A stretch of 60,000 nucleotides of DNA from positions 22,100,001 to 22,160,000 of the forward strand of contig NC_092674.1 of the NCBI RefSeq assembly GCF_964355755.1, in the 5' to 3' direction. The notes beneath the pieces are model-generated. The model searched no databases, was not told where the DNA came from, and saw only the letters and a program-made list of their open reading frames with translations. Positions 24,691 to 35,365 of the stretch are shown piece after piece (within the stretch, counting starts at the first letter, position 1; each line of letters opens with the position of its first letter). Position numbers and translations under genes: made by a program. Source of the DNA: Antedon mediterranea. Its lineage: Eukaryota > Echinodermata > Crinoidea > Comatulida > Antedonidae.

Positions 24691-25255
24691 ATGGTTGATT
24701 TAGAGGAAGTAGTTTTAGCATACATTGAATATAAAATGACGGGGTTAGTTGTTTTGGATTCACCCATCCTCCAGAGTACTATTCGTGCTTGTAAAGAGTT
24801 GGAAAACAATTTTAATGTGTTAGAATTGTGTAAAGATATTTCTTTGGAAGCGCTGTATTATGTATTAGAACAAATGATGAGCGATAGAAAAATAAACGTC
24901 GGCAGACTTGTGACAGGACTCGTTGTATGTACATGTGTTGCGACACAATGTGACACAGAATTGCAGTTAGAAAATGTAAAACGTGTCTCCTGTGGATTTT
25001 TCAAGAAAAAGTTTTCGTTATTTGAACTTCGTAATGACGATGAGTCGGTTAGTATGTTTCGTTTTTTGTTCGTGGGTAGTTTAACAAATATTCTTAAATT
25101 ATTCATTTTATTTATAATGCGCGTGTTTTGTTTACTAATTATTTTTATTTATTATTTTCGTTCAGAATTTGTCTCTGTGTAGGAAGGGAGATGTTTTTTT
25201 CAAAGCAGTTGCATTTTTAGTGACTGGTATGGTGTTAACGCTTGTTCTTCGTTGA
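24691..25255 (+). CDS. Bcl-2-like apoptosis regulator
   Basis: Two exons inferred: 24691-25047 and 25166-25255, donor GTTAGT and acceptor TTTTCGTTCAG, phase 0, 148 residues. Residues 1-17 (VDLEEVVLAYIEYKM) match BH4. Around residue 31, TIRACKELENNF matches BH3 (without the usual Gly-Asp). Around residue 68, INVGRLVTGLVV matches BH1 (NWGR-type). The second exon ends KAVAFLVTGMVLTLVLR and stop, a classic hydrophobic tail anchor for mitochondrial or ER membranes. No clear BH2 GGW. Unspliced, the frame runs to 25182 and also ends hydrophobic. An AATAAA lies at 25559-25564. At about 148 residues it is shorter than most animal members and near the size of viral ones. It sits inside the inserted element with a Polinton-type integrase remnant. 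Function as an apoptosis inhibitor is an inference. Confidence 0.65.
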
Positions 25256-25689
25256 ATGTCTTCAGATGTTTCCTCTAGTCATCAAAACAAATTATTATGA
25301 ACACCATATTGTATTGATCTCTCTAATTAATTTTAGATGTGTTATCATTTATCTAAAATGTATATTTCTCAATAATAAGCATTTACTTTATAAATTTGGT
25401 AAAAATACATTTATAATATTCCTTCTTATTGAAAGTGTCGTTACAAACCGTGCGTCTCAAATTTGTTTCCTTTTGTGTGCGTTTTTATATCAGTACGTAT
25501 TGTGTCTTTCTTAAAAGATTTAAAATTGAAAACACGTATAAAATGAAATTCATTTTGAAATAAAGAAATTGTATTTAAATTTAATAAGTCTATGCTTTAT
25601 ACATTTTGTATGTTTATTTTTGTAATATTATACCTATATATAAAATATAACTACTGTTAAAAATACTACTGTTTAAAATAAAAAATAAA

Positions 25690-26340
25690 AAGTAAACAGA
25701 ATATTTTTAATCACAATCATTTAATATGTATGTTTGCAATTACATTTAACAAATTCAAAAACTTCATACACGAGTTAAACAACACGCAAAGATCAAATTT
25801 CATTTTTGTTGTTGATGTTAAAAACAAAATGTATTTCAATACAAATTCTATTGTAATACACTTTACAAAATATAATTTTTAATCGCAATCATTATTATGT
25901 ATGTTTGCAATTACATTTTAACAAATTCAAAAACTTGTTTTCTTTTTTTCTTTTTTTTGTATAAATAAATTAGAAAAACATCATACACGAATTAAACAAC
26001 ACGCAAAGATAAAATTTCATTTTTTGTTGTTGATGTTAAAAACAAAATGTATTTCAATAAACATTCTACTTTTAACAGAAAAGAAAAAATTAAGTAAAGT
26101 CAAGAAATAAACTTATCATGAATTAAAATAGGAAAACTACTTTTACAAATTTACACTGACATAAATTAAGTCAAAACATAATTAATTTATTTTATTAAAC
26201 AAATCTATTGCAATACACTTTACAAACATAATAATAATAAAAATTCAACAGAAAATAAAACAAATTAAATTAATTCGAAAAATAAATTTACCATGAATTA
26301 AAATAGGGTAACTACTTTTACAAATTTATAAAAAATAAAT
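25690..26340. repeat. Three imperfect copies of an AT-rich unit
   Basis: The block ACACGCAAAGATCAAATTTC plus a TTGTTGATGTTAAAAACAAA-like stretch appears at about 25781, 26001 and, weaker, 26812. Associated blocks (AATTACATTTAACAAATTC; ACTACTTTTACAAATTTA) are repeated too. No coding potential. Confidence 0.55.
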
Positions 26341-26523
26341 ATTAAGTGAGATTTTGGTTTACGGTTTATTTTGTTAGGATTAGTTGTTGTTATTTTTTCC
26401 AGTCCGATTCCTCGTACCATGCTACCAACTATTTCAAAATTGACTTCCTTTGATTTTTGGAAATCTAGAGTCAAACCTTTGATTTTGCAAACAGTTTGTC
26501 TGAATCAAATTTTATACACGTTA

Positions 26524-26757
26524 TTTTTCCAAATCCATTCCCCATTGTTCATCAATAGCACTTACAAGTACCCAGTTTTGTTTGAATTTACGTTGAATGG
26601 ATGTGTGTAATGTATTGCTTGTTCAGTCAGTCTTGAACTTGTCTCTTGGTAATATTTAAATCGTCTTTTACATTTTGATAAAGTCGGTCCACACCACCAA
26701 AACTATCAGGATGCTTAGGATCTTAATATACTTTTCTTAAGTACTCATTCATATTCA
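26524..26757 (-). pseudogene. Decayed Polinton/Maverick-type integrase fragment
   Basis: On the minus strand, 26753-26640 reads YLRKVY, a stop, DPKHPDS, FGGVDRLYQNVK. A frame-shifted part follows, and at about 26570-26530 VSAIDEQWGMDL. These blocks, in this order and spacing, are the conserved segment just before the DDE core of Polinton and adintovirus-type integrases. Two or three stops and at least one frameshift break it, and the catalytic core that should follow is not recognisable. It is therefore a dead remnant, but it identifies the kind of element that was here. Confidence 0.6.
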
Positions 26758-27011
26758 TTACCCTCATTCACCCAAATGAAAATTAAAAAAATAAATCAAA
26801 TACTTAAATAACACGCAAAGATCAAATTTCATTTTCGTTGTTGTTGCTTTTAAAAGAAAAAAACACAACCTTTATTTTAACACACATTCTATTTCAATAT
26901 AATTTATAACCATAATAATAATAAATTTACCGAAAAGAAATAAGAATTATAAAATTATGTTACTAACATTAATTAAAAAAGTGTTAAGATATTATTTTAA
27001 ATTTGTACAAA

Positions 27012-27785
27012 TTACAATTGGTAAAGAATCTTATTAAAAAGTTCTGAATCATTTGTAATCAACTTTATGGCTTTATCGAACGCATCAAAATTGATACAAC
27101 GTAAATGAAAGTAGTTTAGCGCCCATTCAAAATGGGTAGCGCTATTGTCCACAAGTTTCAATGCCAGAATTGGTCGAAAAAATGTTGGGAGTTGTTCATA
27201 TCTTGAGCCGTGAAAGTTATAACGTTCAACCATGTCCTTCAGAATGAATATAAATTCTTCTATGAAAACCTTCTCAATTGTTCTCATTATTTCTTTGTAC
27301 TCAAGTTCGGTAGTTTCTTTCTTAATCTCCGCCTCCAGCACAGGGTTCAGGTACTCTTCTGCAAACACCTCATCTTCTACCTCATCCTCTACATCGGCTT
27401 TTCTTGCCAGAAATAGGTGGTAGTCAACTACCGATGACGTGTCGTCGTATACAATCCTCTCCTCTTCAGAAATTATTCTCGATCTATAATGTTCGTCTTC
27501 TTCAGTATTAGATACATTATTGAAATCAACGTTCATTGGAGGTGGGGGTTGAATCGCCATTAAACACGTCATACAATTTGAAGGTACTGCTGTGCCGTGT
27601 TGATGTGAAACTTTGTGTATCTTTACTCGATTAGATACAGCACTCTGTCCTTTTGAAGAAGAAAAAACTCTCTTACTACCGGATTGATTTTGAGTAGAAT
27701 TCATCCTGATAGATAATAACAGCAGGATAAAAAACAGATGACTAAATGTTAAAAATCTAAAGCAGGAAAACTGTACTGTTTTCAA
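27012..27785 (-). CDS. Unrecognised protein next to the integrase remnant
   Basis: An uninterrupted frame of 257 codons. The first 27 residues are strongly hydrophobic (FILLLLSI). They coincide with a pyrimidine tract ending CTATCAG just before the second ATG, and a TATA-like run at 27797-27806 would start transcription after the first ATG. I therefore prefer the start at 27704 (MNSTQNQSG), giving 230 residues. The first 80 or so residues are Ser/Gln-rich and basic, then PPPP, an acidic stretch (VEDEVEDEVFAEEY), and a helical C-terminal half rich in Phe, Leu and Tyr. AATAAA on this strand at 26876-26871 is well placed for polyadenylation. I do not recognise the family. An intact frame amid decayed sequence suggests recent function. 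Confidence 0.6.
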   Translation of the reverse strand: MKTVQFSCFRFLTFSHLFFILLLLSIRMNSTQNQSGSKRVFSSSKGQSAVSNRVKIHKVSHQHGTAVPSNCMTCLMAIQPPPPMNVDFNNVSNTEEDEHYRSRIISEEERIVYDDTSSVVDYHLFLARKADVEDEVEDEVFAEEYLNPVLEAEIKKETTELEYKEIMRTIEKVFIEEFIFILKDMVERYNFHGSRYEQLPTFFRPILALKLVDNSATHFEWALNYFHLRCINFDAFDKAIKLITNDSELFNKILYQL

Positions 27786-28014
27786 ATTAACAATCTGTAT
27801 ATATATAGTAAATCAGGTACCGTGTTAACAATAAAATAATTTAAATATATCATACTTAATTCAATAATTCATAGAATAAATACCAACGCAATTACTAAGT
27901 ATTCATTAAAACACTCTCATATTAATAAAAATATATTAATATTCACGAATATTAAAACATCTCATTACTTATTCATTGGACTGAGATCGCTACGCTTACA
28001 AAAACAACGAATTA

Positions 28015-28255
28015 TGATTGGTAGATTAATTCATTAGCGCTATGTTTATAAGGAATCTTATTGGTTCATTGCCTGATGACGTCACATACCCGCTAAAATC
28101 ACAGGATTTGAAAAAATAGACAGCGGATTGATGTTATGATTTTGTTCTTATACAAACATAAAAAAAAGCAGTAATCAAAGCTGATTAAACTTGTAGATTT
28201 TATTCATTAAAATATACTATAATATCAGACTTCTCAATGAAGGTAAGCACATTAT
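28015..28255 (+). promoter_or_regulatory. Promoter-like direct repeat, copy 1
   Basis: Repeated at 28430-28690. Contains ATTGG boxes, TGACGTCA (a CRE palindrome) and about 160 bp later TTCTCAATGAAG followed by GTAAGC, which reads as a short first exon with start codon and splice donor. I found no matching second exon. Confidence 0.4.
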
Positions 28256-28429
28256 TTTTAATTTTTATTTATTTATTTATTTATTACCATCTTTATATAT
28301 TGAAGGAATACCCTTAAAAAATAATGCGGTTATGTAACTAAACGAAAAAACAAAAGGATAAAAACTAATAAAATAATTAAACAACTTTTAATATCTTTGA
28401 ATATCTCAACAAGGACAACGAATTCTAAT

Positions 28430-28690
28430 TTCATTAGCATTATGCTTATAAGGAATCTTATTGGTTCATTGCCGGATGACGTCACATACCCGCTAAAACC
28501 ACAGAATTACAAAAAATGACCTGTCCACGCCTCACATGTAAACTAATTCCATGGAAAGACAGCGAATTGATGTTATGATTCCTAATATATACAAACATAA
28601 AAAACAGTAATCAAAGCTGATTAAACTTGTGGATTTTATTCATTAAACTGTACATCAGACTTCTCAATGAAGGTAAGCACATTGTCTTTA
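28430..28690 (+). promoter_or_regulatory. Promoter-like direct repeat, copy 2
   Basis: Second copy of the block above, again with TGACGTCA and ATGAAG/GTAAGC, and with an extra 35 bp or so (about 28517-28552) between the two conserved halves. Flanking AT-rich words (TTAATATTCATGAATATTAA) are also duplicated at about 27930 and 28820. Confidence 0.4.
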
Positions 28691-28859
28691 ATATTTAAAT
28701 GTAAATATTTATTTAAACATTATGTAATACATGTATTACGTTTGAAAATTATACTTAAAACTATCACTCATTTACTAATTATTCATTAAAACACCCCTCA
28801 TATTAATAAAAATATATTAATATTCATGAATATTAAAACATCTCATTACTTATACATTG

Positions 28860-29110
28860 GACTGAGATCGCTAAACAAATTATTAATTAATTCATTTATT
28901 CATAAATAATACCCTTTAAAATATTAATATTCATAAAAACTACTCTTCATAATTAATTCATTTATTCATAATAATACCTTTTAAAATATTAATTATTCTT
29001 AAAAACTACCCCCTCATAATTAATTAATTTATTAATTTATTAATAAATAATACCCTTTAAAATATTAATTATTCATAAATACTACACTCATAATTAATAT
29101 ATTAATATTC
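28860..29110. repeat. AT-rich tandem array
   Basis: About four imperfect units of 60-70 bp containing AATACCCTTTAAAATATTAA and CTCATAATTAATT. Confidence 0.6.
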
Positions 29111-29149
29111 ATTAATTAATTTATGAATTATTCATTGGACTGTACGGGA

Positions 29150-29640
29150 TATTATACTACTTAGGCCCAAGCTAGGCTTAATTAATAATAGTATTATTAT
29201 TTAATTGTATAGCTGGCCTAGACCTAGCTAGGCTAATAACAATACTACTATATAATAATATAGTATTAGCCTACAGGCCTAGTAATAGTAGGCTAGTAGT
29301 AGTACTGTACCATTAAAACAGTTTATATATAGTTAAACCTCTAGCTAGCCCCCCACCACTAGCCTAGAAGGCCTACTACCAAATGTAGCATATCACAGGT
29401 CTGCTGCTGCTTGCTAGCCCTATCCGTCGTCAGTCAGCAATGGAATGCATGTATAGGTATACCTTTACTAGGCCTCAGTCTAGGCGCGCTAGGTCTAGCC
29501 TAGACCTCTAGGCCTAGCCTAGGCCTAGTAGGTAGGGGCCTAGGCTAGGCTTAGCTGGCCTTGGCTAGCCTACTCCTTTCTATCTAGCCTAGCTAGGCCA
29601 GGCCTTTATAATAAATAGCCTATCTATACCTATGACTTAA
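29150..29640. repeat. TAGGCCTA-rich low-complexity block
   Basis: Dense CTAGG/CCTAG words, many overlapping as AGGCCTAG palindromes. No frame or known element. It is the densest patch of a motif that is dispersed through the whole window. Confidence 0.6.
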
Positions 29641-29836
29641 TTTGATAAGATGATAGCACGTAAGATATTGGTTCAATTAAGGCTAATAAACTGTATATTC
29701 TATTAAATTTGTAGCTGAATTTACGTACCATTTTTAAACGTCGCGGTGCACAAACCAAGTGACGTCTTTGACATTATAGGTGCATCCTGATTGGCTATTA
29801 TAAAATCGTGTCGTGTGTCGTGTCGTGAAAAATGTG

Positions 29837-29894
<58 letters not shown>

Positions 29895-30472
29895 TATTAA
29901 TAATACTTACTTACTTACTTACTCCTTTCTATCTAGCCTAGCTAGGCCAGGCCTTTATAATAAATAGCCTATCTATACGTGTCGTGTGTCGTGTCGTGAA
30001 AAATGGGTTGTAAGTAAGTAAGTAAGTAAGTAAGTAATATTAATAATACTTACTTACTTACTTACTCCTTTCTATCTAGCCTAGCTAGGCCAGGCCTTTA
30101 TAATAAATAGCCTACCTATACGTGTCGTGTGTCGTGTCGTGAAAAATGGGTTGTAAGTAAGTAAGTAAGTAAGTAAGTAATATTAATAATACTTACTTAC
30201 TTACTTACTCCTTTCTATCTAGCCTAGCTAGGCCAGGCCTTTATAATAAATAGCCTATCTATACCAATGACTTAATTTGATAAGATGATAGCACGTAAGA
30301 TATTGGTTCAATTAAGGCTAATAAACTGTATATTCTATTAAATTTGTAGCTGAATTTACGTACCATTTTTAAACGTCGCGGTGCACAAACCAAGTGACGT
30401 CTTTGACATTATAGGTGCATCCTGATTGGCTATTATAAAATCGTGTCGTGTGTCGTGTCGTGAAAAATGGGT
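29630..30472. repeat. 230-bp direct repeats around three (GTAA)n/(TTAC)n hairpin units
   Basis: Outer repeats 29638-29860 and 30268-30470 are nearly identical and carry GTGACGTC, ATTGGCTATTATAAAATCG (CCAAT- and TATA-like) and GTGTCGTGTGTCGTGTCGTG. Between them three units (about 29830-29975, 29978-30118, 30121-30262) each contain a (GTAA)n run, AATATTAATAAT and a (TTAC)n run, forming perfect hairpins. Each ends with the same CTAGCTAGGCCAGGCC tail. Confidence 0.75.
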
Positions 30473-30519
30473 TGTAAACCCATTCAGTACGACCGATTTT
30501 TTCCCGTACACGACACGGT

Positions 30520-30632
30520 TGTCGGAGACGGTTCTAATGTAAACGTTTATATTCTACAACACGTAACCCAATTTATCGTGTTGCCATCGTGTCGTTATCG
30601 TGTCGTTATCGTATCTAGTGTTAATGGCGTTT
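30520..30632 (-). repeat. Inner inverted repeat, right
   Basis: Partner of 23176-23310; ends GTCGTTATCGTATCTAGT. No convincing target duplication is visible next to either arm. Confidence 0.55.
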
Positions 30633-30635
30633 TAC

Positions 30636-31062
30636 ACTGTAAAATCTGACATTTTACCCACAAAAATTATGTTTTCCCCCAAAAAAAAGCCAATAGGCCT
30701 ATACAGCAATTTTATTTTTTTTTTCATAAATTACTTGATATGATAGTCCCAGTCATGATAGAACCAATAATAAGTGATTTGGAGGAGTTTTGCACAGGTT
30801 TTTTTAGGTTTGCGCGATTTACACTGTAAAATCTGACATTTTACCCAAAAAAAAGATGTTTTTCCACCCAAACAAGCCAACTTACAGCAATTTCATAATT
30901 TTTTTTTCATAATTTACTTGCTGTCATAGTCCTAGTCATGATAAAACCAATAATAAGTGATTTAGAGGAGGTTTGCGCAGGGTTTTTTTAGGTTTGAGCG
31001 ATTTACACTGTACAATCTGACATTTTACCCCAAAAATGATGTTTTTCCCCCAAAAAAAAGTC
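30636..31062. repeat. Tandem copies of the right terminal unit
   Basis: Two and a half units of about 185 bp, each with TTACACTGTAAAATCTGACA, a poly-A patch, TAGTCNNAGTCATGATAGAA and GGAGGAGGTTTGCGCAGG. The interrupted third unit resumes at 34782-34890. Confidence 0.7.
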
Positions 31063-34000
31063 AACTTAAGAGCCATTGTCTGTAAGAATCAAAGAAATAT
31101 CAAAAAGAGTGGCAGACTAAAAAAATGGATTTCTTTCAAATTTTGCACATGGCTATATATGTGTTGAGAGAAATCAAATATGAAGTATTTTTTATTTCAC
31201 ACGTATATTGCCATGGCAACGGCCAAATTTGTGTTTTTGACAAATTTTGTCCTTTTTTAAGGTTTTTTAAAATGGATATTGGTACTACTTTGATGATCGA
31301 TATTTTTGTTTTGTTCATTTAATTATAAAAAATAATTAGTGTATGCATAATAACAATGCATTGTGTACCTGTTTCAAATTTTTTTATTTTTTTTTATTTC
31401 ATACTTTGGGAGATACCATTTATTTAAAAAGGGGTGTTTTTCACTTTTTTTAAATTGTTCAATGCAACTAAACTTTACTTCACCATAACGCCCAAAGTGG
31501 TGTATTTTTTTAGCTGATTTATTACAAATAGGTAGTTCTAATGTTTAATAATTGATTTCTAAAATAAAATACTGGGGTAAATTTAAAATCTACAAGCAGT
31601 GTTGCGAGAAACATAGGCATTTTTATAAAAAAAAAACATGGTATATTAGTAAAAACATTTTATTTTCTTTGATTATTTGATTTTAAACTCATTGGTCAGA
31701 AAAAATTCTTAATGTTTTATATAGTTCTAGTTGTGTTGTGAGAAAAAAAATTAATTCTTAATTATAGATTCTGTAATTCCCAGTTTTAATGTCATTTTAT
31801 AGGTTATATCCTCTGGAAATTTGAATAAATTATCAGATCGTTGTGAATTTTAATCTTTGCAACAGATTACTCCTCTCTTATTTTGAAGCTCCTCTTTCAT
31901 TTGTTTACTTCTTTTATTTGCTAACCTAAGCAGATCCCACATGCCCATCCACCACCACTTTCGACTACCACCCCTCCCCCCCCCCGCCCACCCCGACTAT
32001 AACCACAAAAAGATAAACTTTGGTCGACCATCCACTATAGAGTGTCAAATGCATGCATTCAAGCACCACCCACACTGCCGCTACTATCGCCCCAATGAAT
32101 AGACGGATTCAAACTCCTCCATCCCACCCCCAAGTTAAAAATTGCAATGCAAAAGATAGGACATAAAGTTAAGTTTTTAGACCCTCGCCTTCAACCCCCT
32201 AACTATTTAAAAGTCCTGGGTCCACCACTTTCCCCTCCCCAAAATAGAACCAATCAAAAGTCAATAATATACTCGGGTATGTTAATGCTACATAACAAAT
32301 ATTGAAGCCCTGATTTGAAATTTCATTTCATTTAAGGTCAGCATGTAAAATATCACACTTTATTATTAAATATTGGTTTTAAATTCTATATTTTGTTTAC
32401 TGTGATGGTTGGATTCAGTACTAATTATTAATTAATAATTATCTGATAATTATTTAATTTCCCTTAGTTATGCATAGCAACAGTTACTATGGTAACTAAA
32501 AATGAGATATTCTTTAGATTTTGCATATTTATCTCATACAAATTTAAATTTGTAGATTATTAGCAGGCATGCCTTATTTGCATTTTCAAATTACCGTTTC
32601 ACATGGTCATATTCGTAAGCACTTTCTTCTGTGATTATTTTTATTAACGGACGCACTTTGAAAAGCCTGTTTGTTCTTCCTATCAGTATCTAATTAGTGC
32701 ATTTGGTGCTTACCGTAAGCAGCTGCGGGCACCTTTTTATACTAAAAATGAGATTTTTTGTAAGCGGCCAATCGAAAAATGTGATACTTATTGCATGGAC
32801 CTATGAATTAGTGGTGCATGTTTATTGTATTTCTTTATATATTAGCTTTATTTTGAAGAGGTTTTAAAAACATTACTGTGAAGAGATGAGAAAACTACAC
32901 AGATTTTGACCGACCATTTTTCATATGATAAAAGTTTTTAAAATTTGTCTGAAAATGATAAAAAATACTAAACCACCTGATTATATATAATAATAGGCCT
33001 ACAATTAGCTGGAAAATTGAGAGGCTCGTTTCGTTAAGAATGTCATATATAGCCATAATAAGTGATTTTGGCCCTTACCTCCTGTAAGGGGTCCCGAGGG
33101 TGGCCACTTACGGGAGGTTCAACTGTATTTAAAAGAACCATTATCCTTAGTTATGCATAGAAACAGGTTCTAAGATAACATAAATAAAACATTTTGACAT
33201 AACTTGACCCAACAAATGACCCTTTCACAAGGTCAGACATTTTCTGGGATTCAGTAGATAAGTAAATTTGGGAAAAGGTAGTAAAGCTATGTAATCAATT
33301 GTTTGTAGTCAAATGACCCTTTCACAAGGTCAGACATTTTCTGGGATTCAGTAGATAAGTAAATTTGGGAAAAGGTAGTAAAGCTATGTAATCACTTAGT
33401 TACGTATAGAAACAGTTGCTACAATACACTATTGGTAAAATGTTGATGTCATTTTACCTCAATATGTAAAATTTTTTTTTTTCATGAAAACTCCATATTT
33501 ACTTTTTTTTTTAAATATCATTAGTTATGTAAACAGGTTTAAGATAACACTAAAGGTCATTTTTTTACCTTTATTCAGATTCGTCAAGACTTTCTTTCTG
33601 AGATTATTAGGATTCAGTATTTAAAGTAAATTTGGCAAAAAGTAGAAATGTAAAACTATGTAGAAAAAATGTTTTGTATTTATGAAAAACCCCTTATTTT
33701 TGTGAAATTTTCGCATAGAAACAGTTACTATGGTAAAATGTTGACCTCAAAATGAATGAATTTACAATGTCAAGTTTGTCATTAATGGAATGCAGTAGAA
33801 GTAAAATTGAGAAAAATTACAAATGCAATCAATTCTTTGTATTTATAAAAACGCAATTTTTTACGTTTTTTTAAAAATTACTTTCCTTAGTTAATGACCT
33901 CAAATGACCTATTTACAAGGTCAGATTTTTTGGGAGGTCTTTCTGTATCTCTTTACACAAAATAGATTTAAAAATTTATAAAAACCATTAACGCAATTAT

Positions 34001-34781
34001 TTCCAAGTTTAACATTATTTTCCATCAACTAAATATTTCAATGCAAAATACTGTTTTTCTGGCAATTAATTGAAATAAACCTGGCAACACATTCTCCTAT
34101 TTTATCTAAACTATTCGTATGACTTTAGAAGCATTATGACAAGCCACATATACATTTTATTATTGGATTAGCCGTATTTAAATTGTGTTTCATGTGTTTT
34201 GTTTGTTGATATTTTGTTATATTTTTTTTATTTTTCGTATTTTCCTGGCAACAGAAAACCTATGTACAAAATTTGCCCCAGTATTTTTTTTGTGATTATT
34301 GTTGACAAACCTATTGACTATCAAATTAAAAAATCTCATTGATTTAAAAACACCACTTTGGAAGTTATAGGTACGTTTATGAGGTATACTTTTATTTAAA
34401 AAATATTTTTTAAAACACCCCTTTTTAAAATAATGGTATCAACCAAACTCCATTTTGTAATTTATTTTTTTTCAACATTAAATGGAACTCAATACATGTT
34501 GTTTACACTGCTATAAACAAAAAATGTATACTGTAAGTATTTTTGGTTAAAATAAGTATACAAGTTTGTACTTTTTCACTATAGAAAATCTGTGAAAAAT
34601 GGCAAAAACATCAAAATTTGGATAATTGACCGTTGTCATGGCAACGGAGGCTAAAAATTTAAATGAATGTTGTAGATATGCTTTTTATTGAAATGTCTAT
34701 TCATGGTAAAAATTTGAGAGAAATCCATTTTTTTACATCTGCCACCAAATCTTTGATTTTTACAGAAAATGGCTCTTAATA
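31063..34781. mobile_element. 3.7-kb non-coding element with long inverted ends
   Basis: Starts TTAAGAGCCATTGTCTG and ends CAGAAAATGGCTCTTAA. The outer 400 bp or so on each side are inverted relatives, with shared blocks GTTGCCATGGCAACGG-like and AAACACCCCTTTTTAAA. It splits a 185-bp terminal unit. TTAA at both borders may be a target duplication, as for piggyBac-type elements, but this is uncertain. Internally a segment of about 93 bp is tandemly duplicated (33217-33400), and there is a C-rich patch at 31925-32010. No coding potential seen. Confidence 0.6.
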
Positions 34782-35009
34782 CAGCAATTTCATAATTTTT
34801 TTTCATAAATTACTTGCTGTGATAGTCCTAGTCTCGATAGAATCAATAATAAGTGATTTGGAGGAGGTTTGCGCAGGTTTTTTTAGAAATGGTCTACCGT
34901 ACCTGATCAGGTAAGAGCATTCGGCGCATGAAGCCAAAATGTATCGTGATAATCACTTCACCATCACTTGGCGAATATGCATTATTTGCAGTAGTACACA
35001 ATATGGAAT

Positions 35010-35232
35010 ATTAAGGTCTACATAATTTGGATTAAGGCCTACACAATTTGGATTATTAAGGCCTACATAATTTGGATTATTAAGGCCTACATAATTTGGA
35101 TTATTAAGGCCTACATAATTTGGATTATTAAGGCCTACATAATTTGGATTATTAAGGCCTACATAATTTGGATATTAAGGCCTACATAATTTGGATTATT
35201 AACGCCTACATAATTTGGATTATTAACAATAA
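35010..35232. repeat. 24-bp tandem array
   Basis: About nine units of GGCCTACATAATTTGG plus ATTATTAA with small length variants, close to the right end of the 12.3-kb insertion. Confidence 0.9.
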
Positions 35233-35365
35233 TAGCATACACAATTTACAAAATTACTTGCTATGGTAGTCCTGGTCATGATAGAACCAATAATTAGCCA
35301 TTTGGAGGAGGTTTGCGCTGGTTTTTTTTTTTAGGTTTGCGCTGTTTGCGCTTGGTTTGCGCAGT

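Larger units (their letters stand above)
23080..35365. mobile_element. 12.3-kb insertion with terminal inverted repeats
   Basis: Left end ACTGCGCAAACC, right end GGTTTGCGCAGT. The outer 96 bp or so (23080-23175) match the inverted right end (about 35250-35365), including CTCCTCCAAATGGC and GGTTCTATCATGAC. The flanks are two halves of one L1-type LINE, and the triplet TAA stands on both sides (23077-23079, 35366-35368), consistent with a 3-bp target duplication. TAA duplications fit PIF/Harbinger transposons, but I see no such transposase. Inside are a Bcl-2-like gene, a decayed Polinton-type integrase, an unknown ORF and several nested repeats. It may be a composite of successive insertions. 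Confidence 0.65.

Noticed and set aside
28060-28090. Hammerhead core at CTGATGACGTCA
   Set aside because: CTGATGA is present but there is no stem II followed by GAAA at a suitable distance.
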